Below, one piece after another: positions 13,261 through 23,937 of a stretch of 64,000 bases of DNA. Positions within the stretch are counted from its first letter, which is position 1, and the number at the start of each line of letters is the position of its first letter. The position numbers and the translations under genes are program-made. The notes under the pieces are model-generated. The model did no database searches, had not been told where the DNA came from, and saw only the letters and a program-made list of their open reading frames with translations. Source of the DNA: Macrococcus epidermidis (lineage in GTDB: Bacteria > Bacillota > Bacilli > Staphylococcales > Staphylococcaceae); NCBI RefSeq assembly GCF_003259695.1, contig NZ_PZJH01000006.1:32036-96035 (forward strand), in the 5' to 3' direction.

Positions 13261-14596
13261 TATGAATGTTGTACGAAAGCAAAATAACAAATAAAAACTA
13301 CTGCCATGAAGTACATAATTGGATGCACTTCTTTATGACGTTTCGCCATAACCATCGTAATAGGATAGAAGATAAATCCACAAGCAATACCTGTAGCGAT
13401 TGAATATGTTAATGGCATCATAATAATTGTTAAAAATGCCGGTACTGCGATTTCGAACTTCGGCCATTCTATCTTATTTAAATTACTAACCATCAATACA
13501 CCTACGATCACTAATGCGGGTGCTGTTACTGCACTCGTAACTACTGACATTAATGGTGAGAAGAATAAAGCCAATGCAAAACAGATTGCTGTAACAACAC
13601 TTGCAAATCCTGTACGTGCTCCAACTGCTACACCTGCAGATGACTCGATATAAGATGTTGTAGTAGATGTACCGAATATTGCTCCCGTAATTGTCGCTAA
13701 TGAATCTGCAAATAACGAACGTCCTGCTCTTGGTAATTTATTATCTTTTACTAAACCTGCTTGTGTTGCAACAGCAACTAATGTTCCTGCTGTGTCAAAG
13801 AAATCGATGAATAGGAATGTAAGTACAACTGAAATGAATTTCCAGTTTAATAATTCAGAAGGATTACTAAAAGCATAGAATGCTTTACCGAAAGTCGGCT
13901 CAATACTCGGTACTGCTCCAATGATTTGCTTCGGTGCATCGATTAATCCGAACAACATACCTGCAATAGCCGTAATGATCATTCCGATAAAAATACTACC
14001 CGGAATACGTTTAGCCATTAAAATTATCGTTAGTACGATACCTGCTACAGCAAGCAATACATGAGGATCATGTAAGTTCCCTAAAGATACTAATGTCGCT
14101 TCATTTGCCTGAACGATACCAGCACCTTTTAAACCAACGAAAGTAATGAATAATCCAATACCTGCTGACACTGCCATTTTAAGTTCAAATGGAATTGCAT
14201 TAATAATCGTTTCGCGAGACCGGTCATCGTAAGCAATGCAAAGAAGATACCAGAGAATAATACACCTGTTAATCCAGTTTGCCATGGAATATTATATTGT
14301 AATACAACCGTGAATGCGAAGAATGCATTAAGTCCCATACCTGGTGCTAAGGCAATAGGATAGTTCGCAATAAGCCCCATAAATAAACAACCGACGATTG
14401 AAGCTAAAATTGTAGCAACGAAAACTGCACCCGCATCCATACGCATACTCTCAGGAATACCTTTAACGCCTGCTAAAGATAACATCGCCGGGTTAACTGC
14501 TAAAATATACGCCATTGATAAGAACGTCGTTAATCCACCAAGTATCTCTCTTTTATAATCCGTGCCTAATTCATCAAATTTAAAATATTTTCTCAT
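13260..14596 (-). pseudogene. pbuG: guanine/hypoxanthine permease PbuG, frameshifted
   Basis: NCS2/AzgA-type purine permease for hypoxanthine and guanine uptake, about 445 residues when intact. The first part (MRKYFKFDELGTDYKREILG ... GVLFSGIFFALLTMTGL) and the second part (RETIINAIPFELKMAVSAG ... to the end) lie in different frames that meet at about 14213-14221. There the minus-strand sequence reads GGTCTCGCGAAACG, where GGTCTNCGCGAAACG would restore the frame, so one base is missing. Either the gene is inactivated or this is a sequencing error; both halves are otherwise fully conserved, suggesting a recent event. The start has AAGGGAAG upstream. Confidence 0.85.
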
Positions 14597-14642
14597 TGTG
14601 CACTTCCCTTTTTTAATTTTTATACTTGTATAGTCTAATCTC

Positions 14643-14656
14643 AACGTTCGGAAAAA
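14643..14656 (-). promoter_or_regulatory. candidate PurBox upstream of pbuG
   Basis: On the minus strand TTTTTCCGAACGTT resembles the PurR-binding PurBox (AT-rich flank, CCGAAC core) known from Bacillus and Staphylococcus purine genes. It lies about 50 nt upstream of pbuG. A weaker direct copy, AAATACGAATATT, is at 14685-14697; a canonical inverted pair is not seen, so the call is tentative. Confidence 0.35.
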
Positions 14657-14791
14657 TCAATACAATTTTATGAATATTAATTTTAATATTCGTATTTTAG
14701 TTATTTTTCTTATCCTAAAGTTATATCTTTTAAACTTTCTATAGTCATTATGTCTTAATCATAATAAAAAATGCATATAAATCATTTGAAT

Positions 14792-14816
14792 GTTTTTTTG
14801 TCTATATTTTGGGAAT
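14792..14816 (+). promoter_or_regulatory. sigma-B-type promoter
   Basis: GTTTTT, a 13-nt spacer and GGGAAT match the sigma-B consensus (GTTTWW-N12-15-GGGWAW) at every defined position. It lies 35 nt upstream of the lipoprotein ATG, leaving a normal short untranslated leader with the AAAGGAGG site. No better sigma-A promoter is visible here. Confidence 0.6.
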
Positions 14817-14850
14817 ACAAAATATAAATAACAAAGGAGGAATTATTATT

Positions 14851-15567
14851 ATGAAATTTAAAATATTAAGTTTAATTCTATCTTCGGCACTTGCGCTTGC
14901 AGCATGTAATAATGACGCGAAAGATATTGAAAAATCTCCAAAAGACGAGTCTAAACAAGAACAACAAACAGAAAAAACGGATACAAAAGCAACGGATACA
15001 AATGACAAAGACGATAATGCTGACGAAAAGAACGATGCAAAAGAAGAAGGCGACAGTAGCGTAGAAGAACAAGATGACGTAGACAATGAAGATGAAGCTA
15101 CTGAAGCTGATGATGATAACGATAAAAATGAAGCTTCTATTAAATTAGATGATATTAAAGTATTACCAGAAGATGCAATTAAAACTGCACAGAAAAAAAT
15201 TCCTGGTGATCTAGAAAGTATTTCATTCGATCGTGATAACGGTCAATGGATCTATTCTATATCTTTAATTGATACAAATAAGAAGACACATGAAATTAAA
15301 GTAAATGCTGAACAAAACAAAATTATCTCTACTCAAGTAGAAGATGATGAAGATAACGTAAAGACTTTTGATTACGGTAAATTTGTTCCAGCTGATAAAA
15401 TCATAAAAGCTGCACAAAAAGTTTACAATGGAGATATTAAAGAGTGGTCACTTGATCACGATGATGGTAAATTTAAATATAACGTTGAATTAAAAGGTCA
15501 AGATGGTAAATCTAAAGAATTTGAACTTGATGCGAAAGATATGAAAATTTTATCTAAAGATGCATAA
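14851..15567 (+). CDS. PepSY-domain lipoprotein
   Basis: A 238-residue exported lipoprotein of unknown substrate. Residues 1-18 form a signal peptide with lipobox LAAC (lipidated Cys about residue 18). Residues ~20-105 form a long linker very rich in Asp, Glu and Lys. Two PepSY-like repeats follow (residues ~107-165 and ~175-238; DDIKVLPEDAIKTAQKKIPG and KFVPADKIIKAAQKVYNGD). PepSY domains are known as inhibitors or regulators of extracellular peptidases, but no peptidase is adjacent. AAAGGAGG fixes the start. The putative sigma-B promoter suggests stress or stationary-phase expression. Confidence 0.88.
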   Translation: MKFKILSLILSSALALAACNNDAKDIEKSPKDESKQEQQTEKTDTKATDTNDKDDNADEKNDAKEEGDSSVEEQDDVDNEDEATEADDDNDKNEASIKLDDIKVLPEDAIKTAQKKIPGDLESISFDRDNGQWIYSISLIDTNKKTHEIKVNAEQNKIISTQVEDDEDNVKTFDYGKFVPADKIIKAAQKVYNGDIKEWSLDHDDGKFKYNVELKGQDGKSKEFELDAKDMKILSKDA

Positions 15568-15575
15568 CACAACAA

Positions 15576-15606
15576 GAGCACAGTGAATTTTTCACTGTGC
15601 TCCTTA
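15576..15606. terminator. intrinsic terminator
   Basis: GAGCACAGTGAA, loop TTT and TTCACTGTGCTC form a 12-bp perfect stem between the convergent lipoprotein and DASS permease genes. A T-rich stretch follows on the plus strand. Confidence 0.9.
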
Positions 15607-15619
15607 TTTTGGTCATTTT

Positions 15620-17137
15620 TTATAACAATCCTATCCACTGCCAATACGTCGCACTAAATAACAGGATAAGTAAGTAACCGATAATTGTTAATGCGATACC
15701 TGTTTTTAAGAAGTCTTTTACCGTAAATGTACCTGTACCATATGCCAACATGTTTTGTGGTGCTGATACTGGTAATAAGAAGCCAAAGCTGATGACAAAT
15801 TGCTGAATTAACACAAAACCAATAGCGTTATCTTTCAGTCCTAGTGTTGCAGTTAAGGCAATAAACACTGGAATTAAGGCACTCGCTAAACTAGTAGCAC
15901 TTGCAAAGCCTAAGTGAATGATAATGTTGAACAATGTAATTAAAGCGATTGTTGCAAGTAACGGCATATGTTCTAACCCCATTAATCCAAACGTTTTATC
16001 ACTTAGCCATTGGGCTGCTGTTGTTTGCAGTAATAAATTTCCTAGAGAGATACCGATCGCAAATACAATGATCGTTCCCCATGGAATTAACTTCTCAACA
16101 TCTTTCCACGTAAATACACCGACTTTAGGTGTTAACATAATCGCTAATGCTACTAGCGTAATAGAAGAAGAATCAATTGGGTGTAACTTCGCTTCTGTTG
16201 CCCAGAAGAATAATAATGCTACTGAAATAGCGATGAGTCGCCATTCTCTTGCAGTAACCGGACCAAGTTCAGCAAGTTGTTTCTTCACTAACTCTTTACC
16301 GCCTTCAATTTCTTTCGTTTCAGGCTTAATAACTGTGATCATAATGAAATATAAGGCAATTGACATTAATATTGACCATGGTGCTGCATACATAAACCAC
16401 TCACCCCAAGATACATCCTGGTTAAATTGTTTATTGATAAATCCCATAGCGACCATATTTTGTGCTGCACCTGTCTTTATACCTACGTTCCAGATAGACA
16501 CTGCCTGAACAGCAGTAATAACAAGTAAGGCTGCGAGTCGTGATTCTTTTTTTGCACCAAATGCTGTTACCATACCTAATAAAATTGGTACTACAGCACC
16601 TGCTCTTGCCGTAGCTGAAGGCACAAAGAATGCGAGTATAATTGAAACAATGATCGAACCTGCTACAACCGCATTTGTTTTATTACCAACTACAGATAAG
16701 ACAAGTAATGCAAGACGTTTATGCAAATTGGTTACCTGCATTGCAGTTGCTAAGAATAACGCTGCTGCAACTAGTGCTACTGCAGAACTCGAGAATCCAC
16801 TGAATGCAATTTTCAATGCATTTTGTGTTCCGAACATCGCATCTTCAGCTAATGGTTTCCCTGCTACCATTGGGTTACCCATTGCTGCACCTAATTTTTG
16901 AATCGGACTAAAACCTATCAACATGATGATCAATGCTACGATCATCATACTGGAAACCGGATAACTCACCGCTTCAGTGACCCACATAATCACTGCAAAT
17001 GCTAAAATAGCAAGTGCCATCTTAGCCATAATCGGCAAATCTGCTGGTGTCGGTAGTAATATGATAGCAATTAAGACGATAAAACTTAAAATAATCCAAT
17101 ACGGCTTTAAATTCAACTTCTTTTTAACTTCTTCCAT
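15620..17137 (-). CDS. DASS/SLC13-family anion:sodium symporter
   Basis: A 505-residue inner-membrane permease of the divalent anion:Na+ symporter family, which carries dicarboxylates, citrate or sulfate; the substrate cannot be read from the sequence. About 11-12 hydrophobic segments are visible, with the conserved stretches WVTEAVSYPVSSMMI (residue ~58) and FVPSATARAGAVVPIL. The ATG at 17137 is preceded by GGGGGC, while the 23-codon upstream extension has none. A cre site in its promoter (17185-17198) points to carbon-catabolite control, which fits an organic-acid substrate. Confidence 0.88.
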   Translation of the reverse strand: MEEVKKKLNLKPYWIILSFIVLIAIILLPTPADLPIMAKMALAILAFAVIMWVTEAVSYPVSSMMIVALIIMLIGFSPIQKLGAAMGNPMVAGKPLAEDAMFGTQNALKIAFSGFSSSAVALVAAALFLATAMQVTNLHKRLALLVLSVVGNKTNAVVAGSIIVSIILAFFVPSATARAGAVVPILLGMVTAFGAKKESRLAALLVITAVQAVSIWNVGIKTGAAQNMVAMGFINKQFNQDVSWGEWFMYAAPWSILMSIALYFIMITVIKPETKEIEGGKELVKKQLAELGPVTAREWRLIAISVALLFFWATEAKLHPIDSSSITLVALAIMLTPKVGVFTWKDVEKLIPWGTIIVFAIGISLGNLLLQTTAAQWLSDKTFGLMGLEHMPLLATIALITLFNIIIHLGFASATSLASALIPVFIALTATLGLKDNAIGFVLIQQFVISFGFLLPVSAPQNMLAYGTGTFTVKDFLKTGIALTIIGYLLILLFSATYWQWIGLL

Positions 17138-17184
17138 AGTAGAAGCCCCCTTAACTTTATTCAATCCTATTGTATCATGTTCTG

Positions 17185-17198
17185 TGAAAACGGTAACA
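17185..17198. promoter_or_regulatory. cre site (CcpA operator)
   Basis: TGAAAACGGTAACA fits the catabolite-responsive-element consensus TGNAANCGNWNNCA at every defined base. It lies 48-61 nt upstream of the DASS permease start, between a possible TTGTTA -35 box and TACAAT -10 box on the minus strand, a position suited to repression by CcpA. Confidence 0.6.
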
Positions 17199-17214
17199 AT
17201 GTTCACAAAATCTA

Positions 17215-19344
17215 CTAAAGATTTAAGTTTTTTAAAGCGTCTGCAAATGGATTGTTAATCGGTTCTTCCTCTTTTTTCATATACTTCTTCATTTCATTTT
17301 TCGATACTTTACCAGTTTTACGTGATTTAAATCGTTTATCCATTTGTTCCTGCGTTTCACGGAAACCACAAATACAACTGTACATCGCTTTCGGACCTTT
17401 ACCATGTAACGTTAATTTCTTTTTACATTCAGGACAGCGTGCATTTGTTTTGCGTTGCACATTCTTTTTCGTGCCACATGTTGGATCCTGACAAACGAGC
17501 ATCTTACCATTACGCGTCTTTTTCTCCAACATGAATTTACCACACGTTGGACATTCTGTTGTCGTCAAATTATCGTGTTTAAATTTATCTTCACTTGATT
17601 TAATCTCATCGATAATCTCTTTCGTGAATTTGCGCATCTCACCTATAAATTTATTTTTATCATATTTATTTTTCTCAATTAACGTGAGCTTATGTTCCCA
17701 ATCAGCCGTAAGTTCTGGTGATTTCAACGCATTTGGTGCAAGTTCTAACAATTGTCGTCCTTTATTCGTCACTTTAATATTGCCATTAAAGTTCTCTATC
17801 GCATTTAAATTATAAAGTTTTTCTATAATATCTGCACGCGTGGCAACGGTACCAATACCACCAGCAGATTTGAGCGTTGATTGTGCTGTCTTATCAATCT
17901 CAAATATGCTACTTGGATTTTCCATCGCTTTTAATAATGTGCCTTCATTTAAATATGGAGGTGGCTCAGTTTCATGCGTTGTTTTATTAATTTTAATGTT
18001 TTCTAAAGTCGTGCCTTTTACGAAACGATGATGTTTTTCTAAAGAAGCTTGATGATTTAATGCCTTAAATCCTAATGTTACAGTTTGTTCCTGTTTCGCT
18101 ACAAAAATAGACCCACCAATATTTACAGTGACTTTTTGTTCTGCGTAGACATTCGGTGGTAATAAATTGCTTAAAAAACGTTCCGCTATCAACATATAGA
18201 TATTTTGCTCTCGTCCACTTAAGCTATCAAGATTTACACGCACTTCTGTCGGTACAATCGCATGATGATCACTTACTTTAGCGTTATTGATAAAATGGCT
18301 GCCGCCTTTGATTGGTGACTTTAATAATTCAACAACTTGTGTACGATATTCAGTTGATGAAAGTGAAGCTACACGATCTTTTAATGTACTTACCATATCA
18401 GTCGTTAAATAGTTTGAATCAGTACGTGGATAAGTCACAAGTTTATGTGATTCATATAAATTTTGCATCGTGCTTAACGTTTCTTTAGCAGAATATTTAA
18501 ATCTGCGATATGCGTCTTGCTGCAAAGAAGTTAAATCATATAGCTTACCTGGATATCGTTTCTTCTCGTTCGTTACAACATCGCTTATAACTGCTTTTTC
18601 GGTTTGCAATGCTTTAATAAGTTCGTCTACAACTGTTTCATCAAAGATTCTATTTGGTGACTGCCAGTTAAAAGTCACCCCATCAACAACAATATTTAAA
18701 CCATAATATTTTCTTGGTTGAAATTGATTGATAGCATCTTGTCTGATTTTCACCATTTGTAATGTAGGCGTTTGTACACGTCCAGTTGAAAGTTGCGCAT
18801 CATATTTCGTCGTCAAAGCACGTGTTGCATTAATACCAACAATCCAGTCTGCCTCACTACGCGCAAGTGCGGCTTGATATAAACCATGATACGCACTCCC
18901 CGGCTTTAGCTTTTTAAATCCTTCACGGATTGCTCCATCTGTAACTGATGAAATCCATAAACGTTTAACAGGTTTATTCCCTTTACATTTCTCTAATATT
19001 AAACGCGCTACAAGCTCTCCTTCACGACCCGCATCTGTCGCGATGATTACTTCATTCACATCTTGACGTTCAATCTGACTTTTTACGACGTTAAACTGCT
19101 TACGCGTCTTACCGATTACTACTGATTTCATACGTTCAGGTAATATCGGAAGATCTTTCATATCCCAAGTCTTATATTTACTATCATATTGCTCAGGGTC
19201 TGCATTCGTCACTAAATGCCCTAACGCCCATGTTACGATATACTGATTGTTCTCCATATATCCATTTTTCTTTTGATTACAATTCAATACACGCGCTATA
19301 TCACGTGCTACTGAAGGCTTTTCAGCAAGTACTACTGATTTCAT
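17215..19344 (-). CDS. topB: DNA topoisomerase III
   Basis: Type IA topoisomerase that relaxes and decatenates DNA. The 709-residue protein has the N-terminal Toprim domain ([17 protein letters not shown]; acidic [14 protein letters not shown]), the catalytic Tyr305 in [12 protein letters not shown], and a C-terminal zinc-ribbon region with CPTC...CQDPTC and CPEC...CICG pairs (residues ~600-670). The length and domain order are those of Firmicute TopB. It is monocistronic, with its 3' end only 78 nt from the DASS start codon. Confidence 0.97.
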   Translation of the reverse strand: MKSVVLAEKPSVARDIARVLNCNQKKNGYMENNQYIVTWALGHLVTNADPEQYDSKYKTWDMKDLPILPERMKSVVIGKTRKQFNVVKSQIERQDVNEVIIATDAGREGELVARLILEKCKGNKPVKRLWISSVTDGAIREGFKKLKPGSAYHGLYQAALARSEADWIVGINATRALTTKYDAQLSTGRVQTPTLQMVKIRQDAINQFQPRKYYGLNIVVDGVTFNWQSPNRIFDETVVDELIKALQTEKAVISDVVTNEKKRYPGKLYDLTSLQQDAYRRFKYSAKETLSTMQNLYESHKLVTYPRTDSNYLTTDMVSTLKDRVASLSSTEYRTQVVELLKSPIKGGSHFINNAKVSDHHAIVPTEVRVNLDSLSGREQNIYMLIAERFLSNLLPPNVYAEQKVTVNIGGSIFVAKQEQTVTLGFKALNHQASLEKHHRFVKGTTLENIKINKTTHETEPPPYLNEGTLLKAMENPSSIFEIDKTAQSTLKSAGGIGTVATRADIIEKLYNLNAIENFNGNIKVTNKGRQLLELAPNALKSPELTADWEHKLTLIEKNKYDKNKFIGEMRKFTKEIIDEIKSSEDKFKHDNLTTTECPTCGKFMLEKKTRNGKMLVCQDPTCGTKKNVQRKTNARCPECKKKLTLHGKGPKAMYSCICGFRETQEQMDKRFKSRKTGKVSKNEMKKYMKKEEEPINNPFADALKNLNL

Positions 19345-19474
19345 ATTATCCGTCCTATTCTCTTTTGATTTCTTAAATTATAACAGATTTTTAGAATCAT
19401 CTGTTTTTTTGATATTTACAATTGTTATTTAATAATGACTCCGTTATGCTTAAATAAAATAAGGAGGGGATGTA

Positions 19475-20287
19475 ATGAAGTCACTTCATTTCCCGGAAAA
19501 TGTTGAATACTTGATCTGTTCGGATTTTGACGAAACGTTTTTCGCACATGATTTAAGTAATCCTGAAGATGTACTCGCCTTAGACGCATTTTTAGAACAA
19601 AATGTTGTAGCTAAAAGAATTCTTTTCGGCATTATTTCTGCAAGCACTAAAGAAATGATAGAAGCTTGTTTTGAAAAAGGAAATTACAGACACTATCCAC
19701 ATTTTATTTCGACTAACTCAGGCACTGAGATATATTATGTAAAAAATAATAGACTGATTAGAGATGAAACATATCATAATAAATTTCAACAATTAAATTT
19801 TGATAAAAGCGTCATTCTCAATATAGAAGAACAACTTAAACAACAAAATATAGACCTTATCACACAAATCCCTTTTGAAAATGCACCATTTTCTCGTAAC
19901 TATTATTATCGTTCATTAGGAGATCTGGATACTGAAAATATTGATTTAATTAAGGCAACTGGTAAAAAACATAATTTTATCGTTAACGTCAGCAAGTGTA
20001 ACCCTAAAATTGGTGATCCGGAAAATCATTACGATGTAGATTTTTATCCATCTATTGCCGGTAAACATGCAGTAGTGCAGTATTTAATGGAAAAATTCAA
20101 TGTTGATAAAGACCATACCTTTGCTTTTGGCGATAGCGGGAACGACTTATTAATGCTAAACAGTGTCAAACATGGGTATTTAGTAAGTAACGCAACTGAA
20201 GAAGCAAAATCTAAATATAAACACCATACCAATTCACCATATAATAGAGGCATATTAGAAGGACTACAGCATTATTTCAAGGAGTGA
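19475..20287 (+). CDS. HAD-superfamily phosphatase (Cof/SPP-like)
   Basis: A 270-residue cytoplasmic HAD hydrolase. The nucleophile motif is SDFDET (Asp17, Asp19), and the C-terminal metal motif is FGDSGNDLLML (near residue 220), with a type IIB cap between them. The closest general shape is sucrose-phosphate-phosphatase or Cof-like sugar phosphatases; the natural substrate is unknown. AAGGAGGGG precedes the ATG. Its TGA overlaps the region where the GNAT gene starts, so the two form an operon. Confidence 0.85.
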   Translation: MKSLHFPENVEYLICSDFDETFFAHDLSNPEDVLALDAFLEQNVVAKRILFGIISASTKEMIEACFEKGNYRHYPHFISTNSGTEIYYVKNNRLIRDETYHNKFQQLNFDKSVILNIEEQLKQQNIDLITQIPFENAPFSRNYYYRSLGDLDTENIDLIKATGKKHNFIVNVSKCNPKIGDPENHYDVDFYPSIAGKHAVVQYLMEKFNVDKDHTFAFGDSGNDLLMLNSVKHGYLVSNATEEAKSKYKHHTNSPYNRGILEGLQHYFKE

Positions 20288-20292
20288 AAGAC

Positions 20293-21144
20293 TTGTACAT
20301 TTCTCAAATGAAAGATATACAATTATTAGCTGATTTCTTGTTCCAACTAAACCAGGATAGTAAACACCACGTAGGAAACATACGTGTCACAAAACAAAGT
20401 ATTATCGATCAACTTAATAATATTGATCCGGAAGATATGTTACAAATTACTGAGGGTGATGAAATCATCGCCGCATTTGGTATGGAACATATTAATGAAA
20501 CTGAAGCAAATATTCTTGGTCCAATTACTACAAAAACAGATAAAGAAACCCTTAATATGATAGATGTCATGTGGCAGGATTTCTTACGCAATCATCCAAG
20601 TACAACAACGTATTATTTCAGTTTCCATGAAGAACATCGATTTGGTCAGGCTGTTATGAAACATCTCCGCACTCAATATTTAGGCACAACATATACGATG
20701 GAAGCTGAAGAAAATAAAACGACAGCTATCGCACCACAAATCATCAAGTATAAACCTATTTATAAAAAAAGTTTTACTCGTCTTATGAAAGATTTACAGG
20801 TAGACTATAAAGCTAAATGCGAGAAGATATTATCTACAGTTGGACAATCACATGAACTATACCTTTATTTAAATGAAGGACTTGTTAAAGCTTGTATATG
20901 GATTCAAATCAACGACGATGATGTTTGTAATATCGAATATTTAGCGACACATCCACAGTACCGAAATAAAGGTATCGGTCATGAGCTTGTGTCTTTTGCC
21001 GTAGATCATGCCTTCAACAAACATCACGCAAAGCGCGTACAGATTTCCGTGAAAAGCAAACGTGAAAAGAATATCGCTTTCTATGAAGCGATTGGATTTA
21101 AGAAAATCAATGAAATGAATCATTTTAAATATACACTGGATTAG
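20293..21144 (+). CDS. GNAT-family N-acetyltransferase
   Basis: An approximately 283-residue acetyl-CoA-dependent acyltransferase; the acceptor is unknown. The C-terminal GNAT core shows motif A, YLATHPQYRNKGIGHELV, and later KREKNIAFYEAIGFKKI. The N-terminal half may be a degenerate second GNAT domain. Start choice: a GTG at 20284 overlaps the HAD stop as GTGA but has no spaced ribosome-binding site, whereas the TTG at 20293 has AAGGAG 8 nt upstream, so I prefer the TTG. Confidence 0.8.
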   Translation: MYISQMKDIQLLADFLFQLNQDSKHHVGNIRVTKQSIIDQLNNIDPEDMLQITEGDEIIAAFGMEHINETEANILGPITTKTDKETLNMIDVMWQDFLRNHPSTTTYYFSFHEEHRFGQAVMKHLRTQYLGTTYTMEAEENKTTAIAPQIIKYKPIYKKSFTRLMKDLQVDYKAKCEKILSTVGQSHELYLYLNEGLVKACIWIQINDDDVCNIEYLATHPQYRNKGIGHELVSFAVDHAFNKHHAKRVQISVKSKREKNIAFYEAIGFKKINEMNHFKYTLD

Positions 21145-21170
21145 AACAAATCATTGAAATGAATATATTG

Positions 21171-21227
21171 AAATCGGGGTAGATTTTATAAACTATTTTT
21201 TAGTTAATAAAGTTACCTCGATTTTTT
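21171..21227 (+). terminator. long-loop intrinsic terminator
   Basis: AAATCGGGGTA pairs with TACCTCGATTT (one G-U pair) around a loop that itself contains AACTA/TAGTT. A run of T follows on the plus strand, after the GNAT gene. Confidence 0.65.
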
Positions 21228-21242
21228 CGATTACAGGCTGTT

Positions 21243-21268
21243 GTTTTAGTAAAAATAATAAAGGGTAA
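21243..21268 (+). promoter_or_regulatory. sigma-B-type promoter of glcU-gdh
   Basis: GTTTTA, a 14-nt spacer and GGGTAA match the sigma-B consensus. It lies 36 nt upstream of the glcU ATG. No sigma-A -10 box is obvious in the same interval. Confidence 0.6.
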
Positions 21269-21304
21269 AAGATAGTTATCGATATAGAGAGAAGGAGTGA
21301 ATAT

Positions 21305-22959
<1,655 letters not shown>

Positions 22960-22967
22960 AAAATTAT

Positions 22968-23005
22968 GAGCGTAAGACAAAGTTAATTTGTCCTACGCTC
23001 TTCTT
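22968..23005. terminator. bidirectional intrinsic terminator
   Basis: GAGCGTAAGACAAA and TTTGTCCTACGCTC form a 14-nt stem with one mismatch, between the convergent gdh and AEC permease genes. T-rich flanks follow. Confidence 0.85.
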
Positions 23006-23911
23006 TTATAGCATTATCAACTGAAATATATACAGGATCACAATCGATATCACTATCGTAATATTTGTTATCATACTGATCAGTGGAATGGTCTTATATT
23101 TAAATTCAATTGCATACGGAATAATCGCCACACCTATCGGTAATAGCCAACCAATAAGTAGAGTCGTTCTAAACATCTCATTAAACGGTAATAAGAAGTA
23201 ACAAATCGCACCGACAAATGCCCCTAATCCATAATGGAACGCTAAGTATTTCATTGCAATCGGTAAGTAATACTTATCGATTTTAAAGTTTAAAAAGACA
23301 CCTAATAAAATCATGGATAACGGTAGATTGGCTTTTGATATGATTTCAAAGAAATCCAGCACTTGAGACGGTAATTTAAAGTGAATCACATTAAATATCA
23401 GCATGATGATATATGTCATTAACGGTACGGTCTTTAAAATACTCATCAATAAATATCTAATATCAAACGTGTCTCCCCCTTCACTAAAGTAACTGCCGAC
23501 AAAGTAAGTTACACCAAACATCATAATAGATCCACCGATATCAAACATTCCAAAGTACAGTAATCCTTTAGCACCAAACATCTGCTCAACCAGTGGATAA
23601 GCAAATAATCCAATATTAAAAGCTGAAGCCATCATACCTACTGAGCCACGAATTTGATTATTATATTTCAGAAACAAAAGGATTGCTAAAAATTTTGCGA
23701 TGACTGCATATATAATCATGATAATCGGAAGCATAATCAATGATGCATCAATTTCTACCCCGCTTAAAGTCACAATCACAAGGGAAGGTAATGTTACATT
23801 CATCACTAAAGTAGCGAGTACTCTTCCATCTTCTTCTTTTAAATATTTTAGCTTTTTCAAAATATATCCGAGCATAATCAAAGCGATAATCATAATAAAG
23901 CTTTGTGTCAT
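23006..23911 (-). CDS. AEC-family (auxin efflux carrier-like) permease
   Basis: A 301-residue membrane protein with about ten hydrophobic segments in two halves, typical of AEC permeases (MleP/MaeP-like), some of which carry malate or malonate in Firmicutes; the substrate here is unknown. Conserved features include LPSLVIVTLSG near residue 46 and the discontinuous-helix segments FNIGLFAYPLVEQMFG and ANLPLSMILLGVFLNF. It is the last gene of a minus-strand group with the phosphoesterase and YbaK. Confidence 0.85.
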   Translation of the reverse strand: MTQSFIMIIALIMLGYILKKLKYLKEEDGRVLATLVMNVTLPSLVIVTLSGVEIDASLIMLPIIMIIYAVIAKFLAILLFLKYNNQIRGSVGMMASAFNIGLFAYPLVEQMFGAKGLLYFGMFDIGGSIMMFGVTYFVGSYFSEGGDTFDIRYLLMSILKTVPLMTYIIMLIFNVIHFKLPSQVLDFFEIISKANLPLSMILLGVFLNFKIDKYYLPIAMKYLAFHYGLGAFVGAICYFLLPFNEMFRTTLLIGWLLPIGVAIIPYAIEFKYKTIPLISMITNITIVISIVILYIFQLIML

Positions 23912-23937
23912 GATAAACCTTCTCTCTTAATAGCTTG

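Noticed and set aside
14597..14800. Guanine riboswitch upstream of pbuG
   Set aside because: The minus-strand leader lacks the purine-aptamer loop and junction sequences and any terminator hairpin; only a PurBox-like site is seen.
15918..16901. Several open frames on the plus strand across the DASS permease
   Set aside because: They are antisense to a complete, well-conserved permease, have no ribosome-binding sites and show reverse-complement codon bias.
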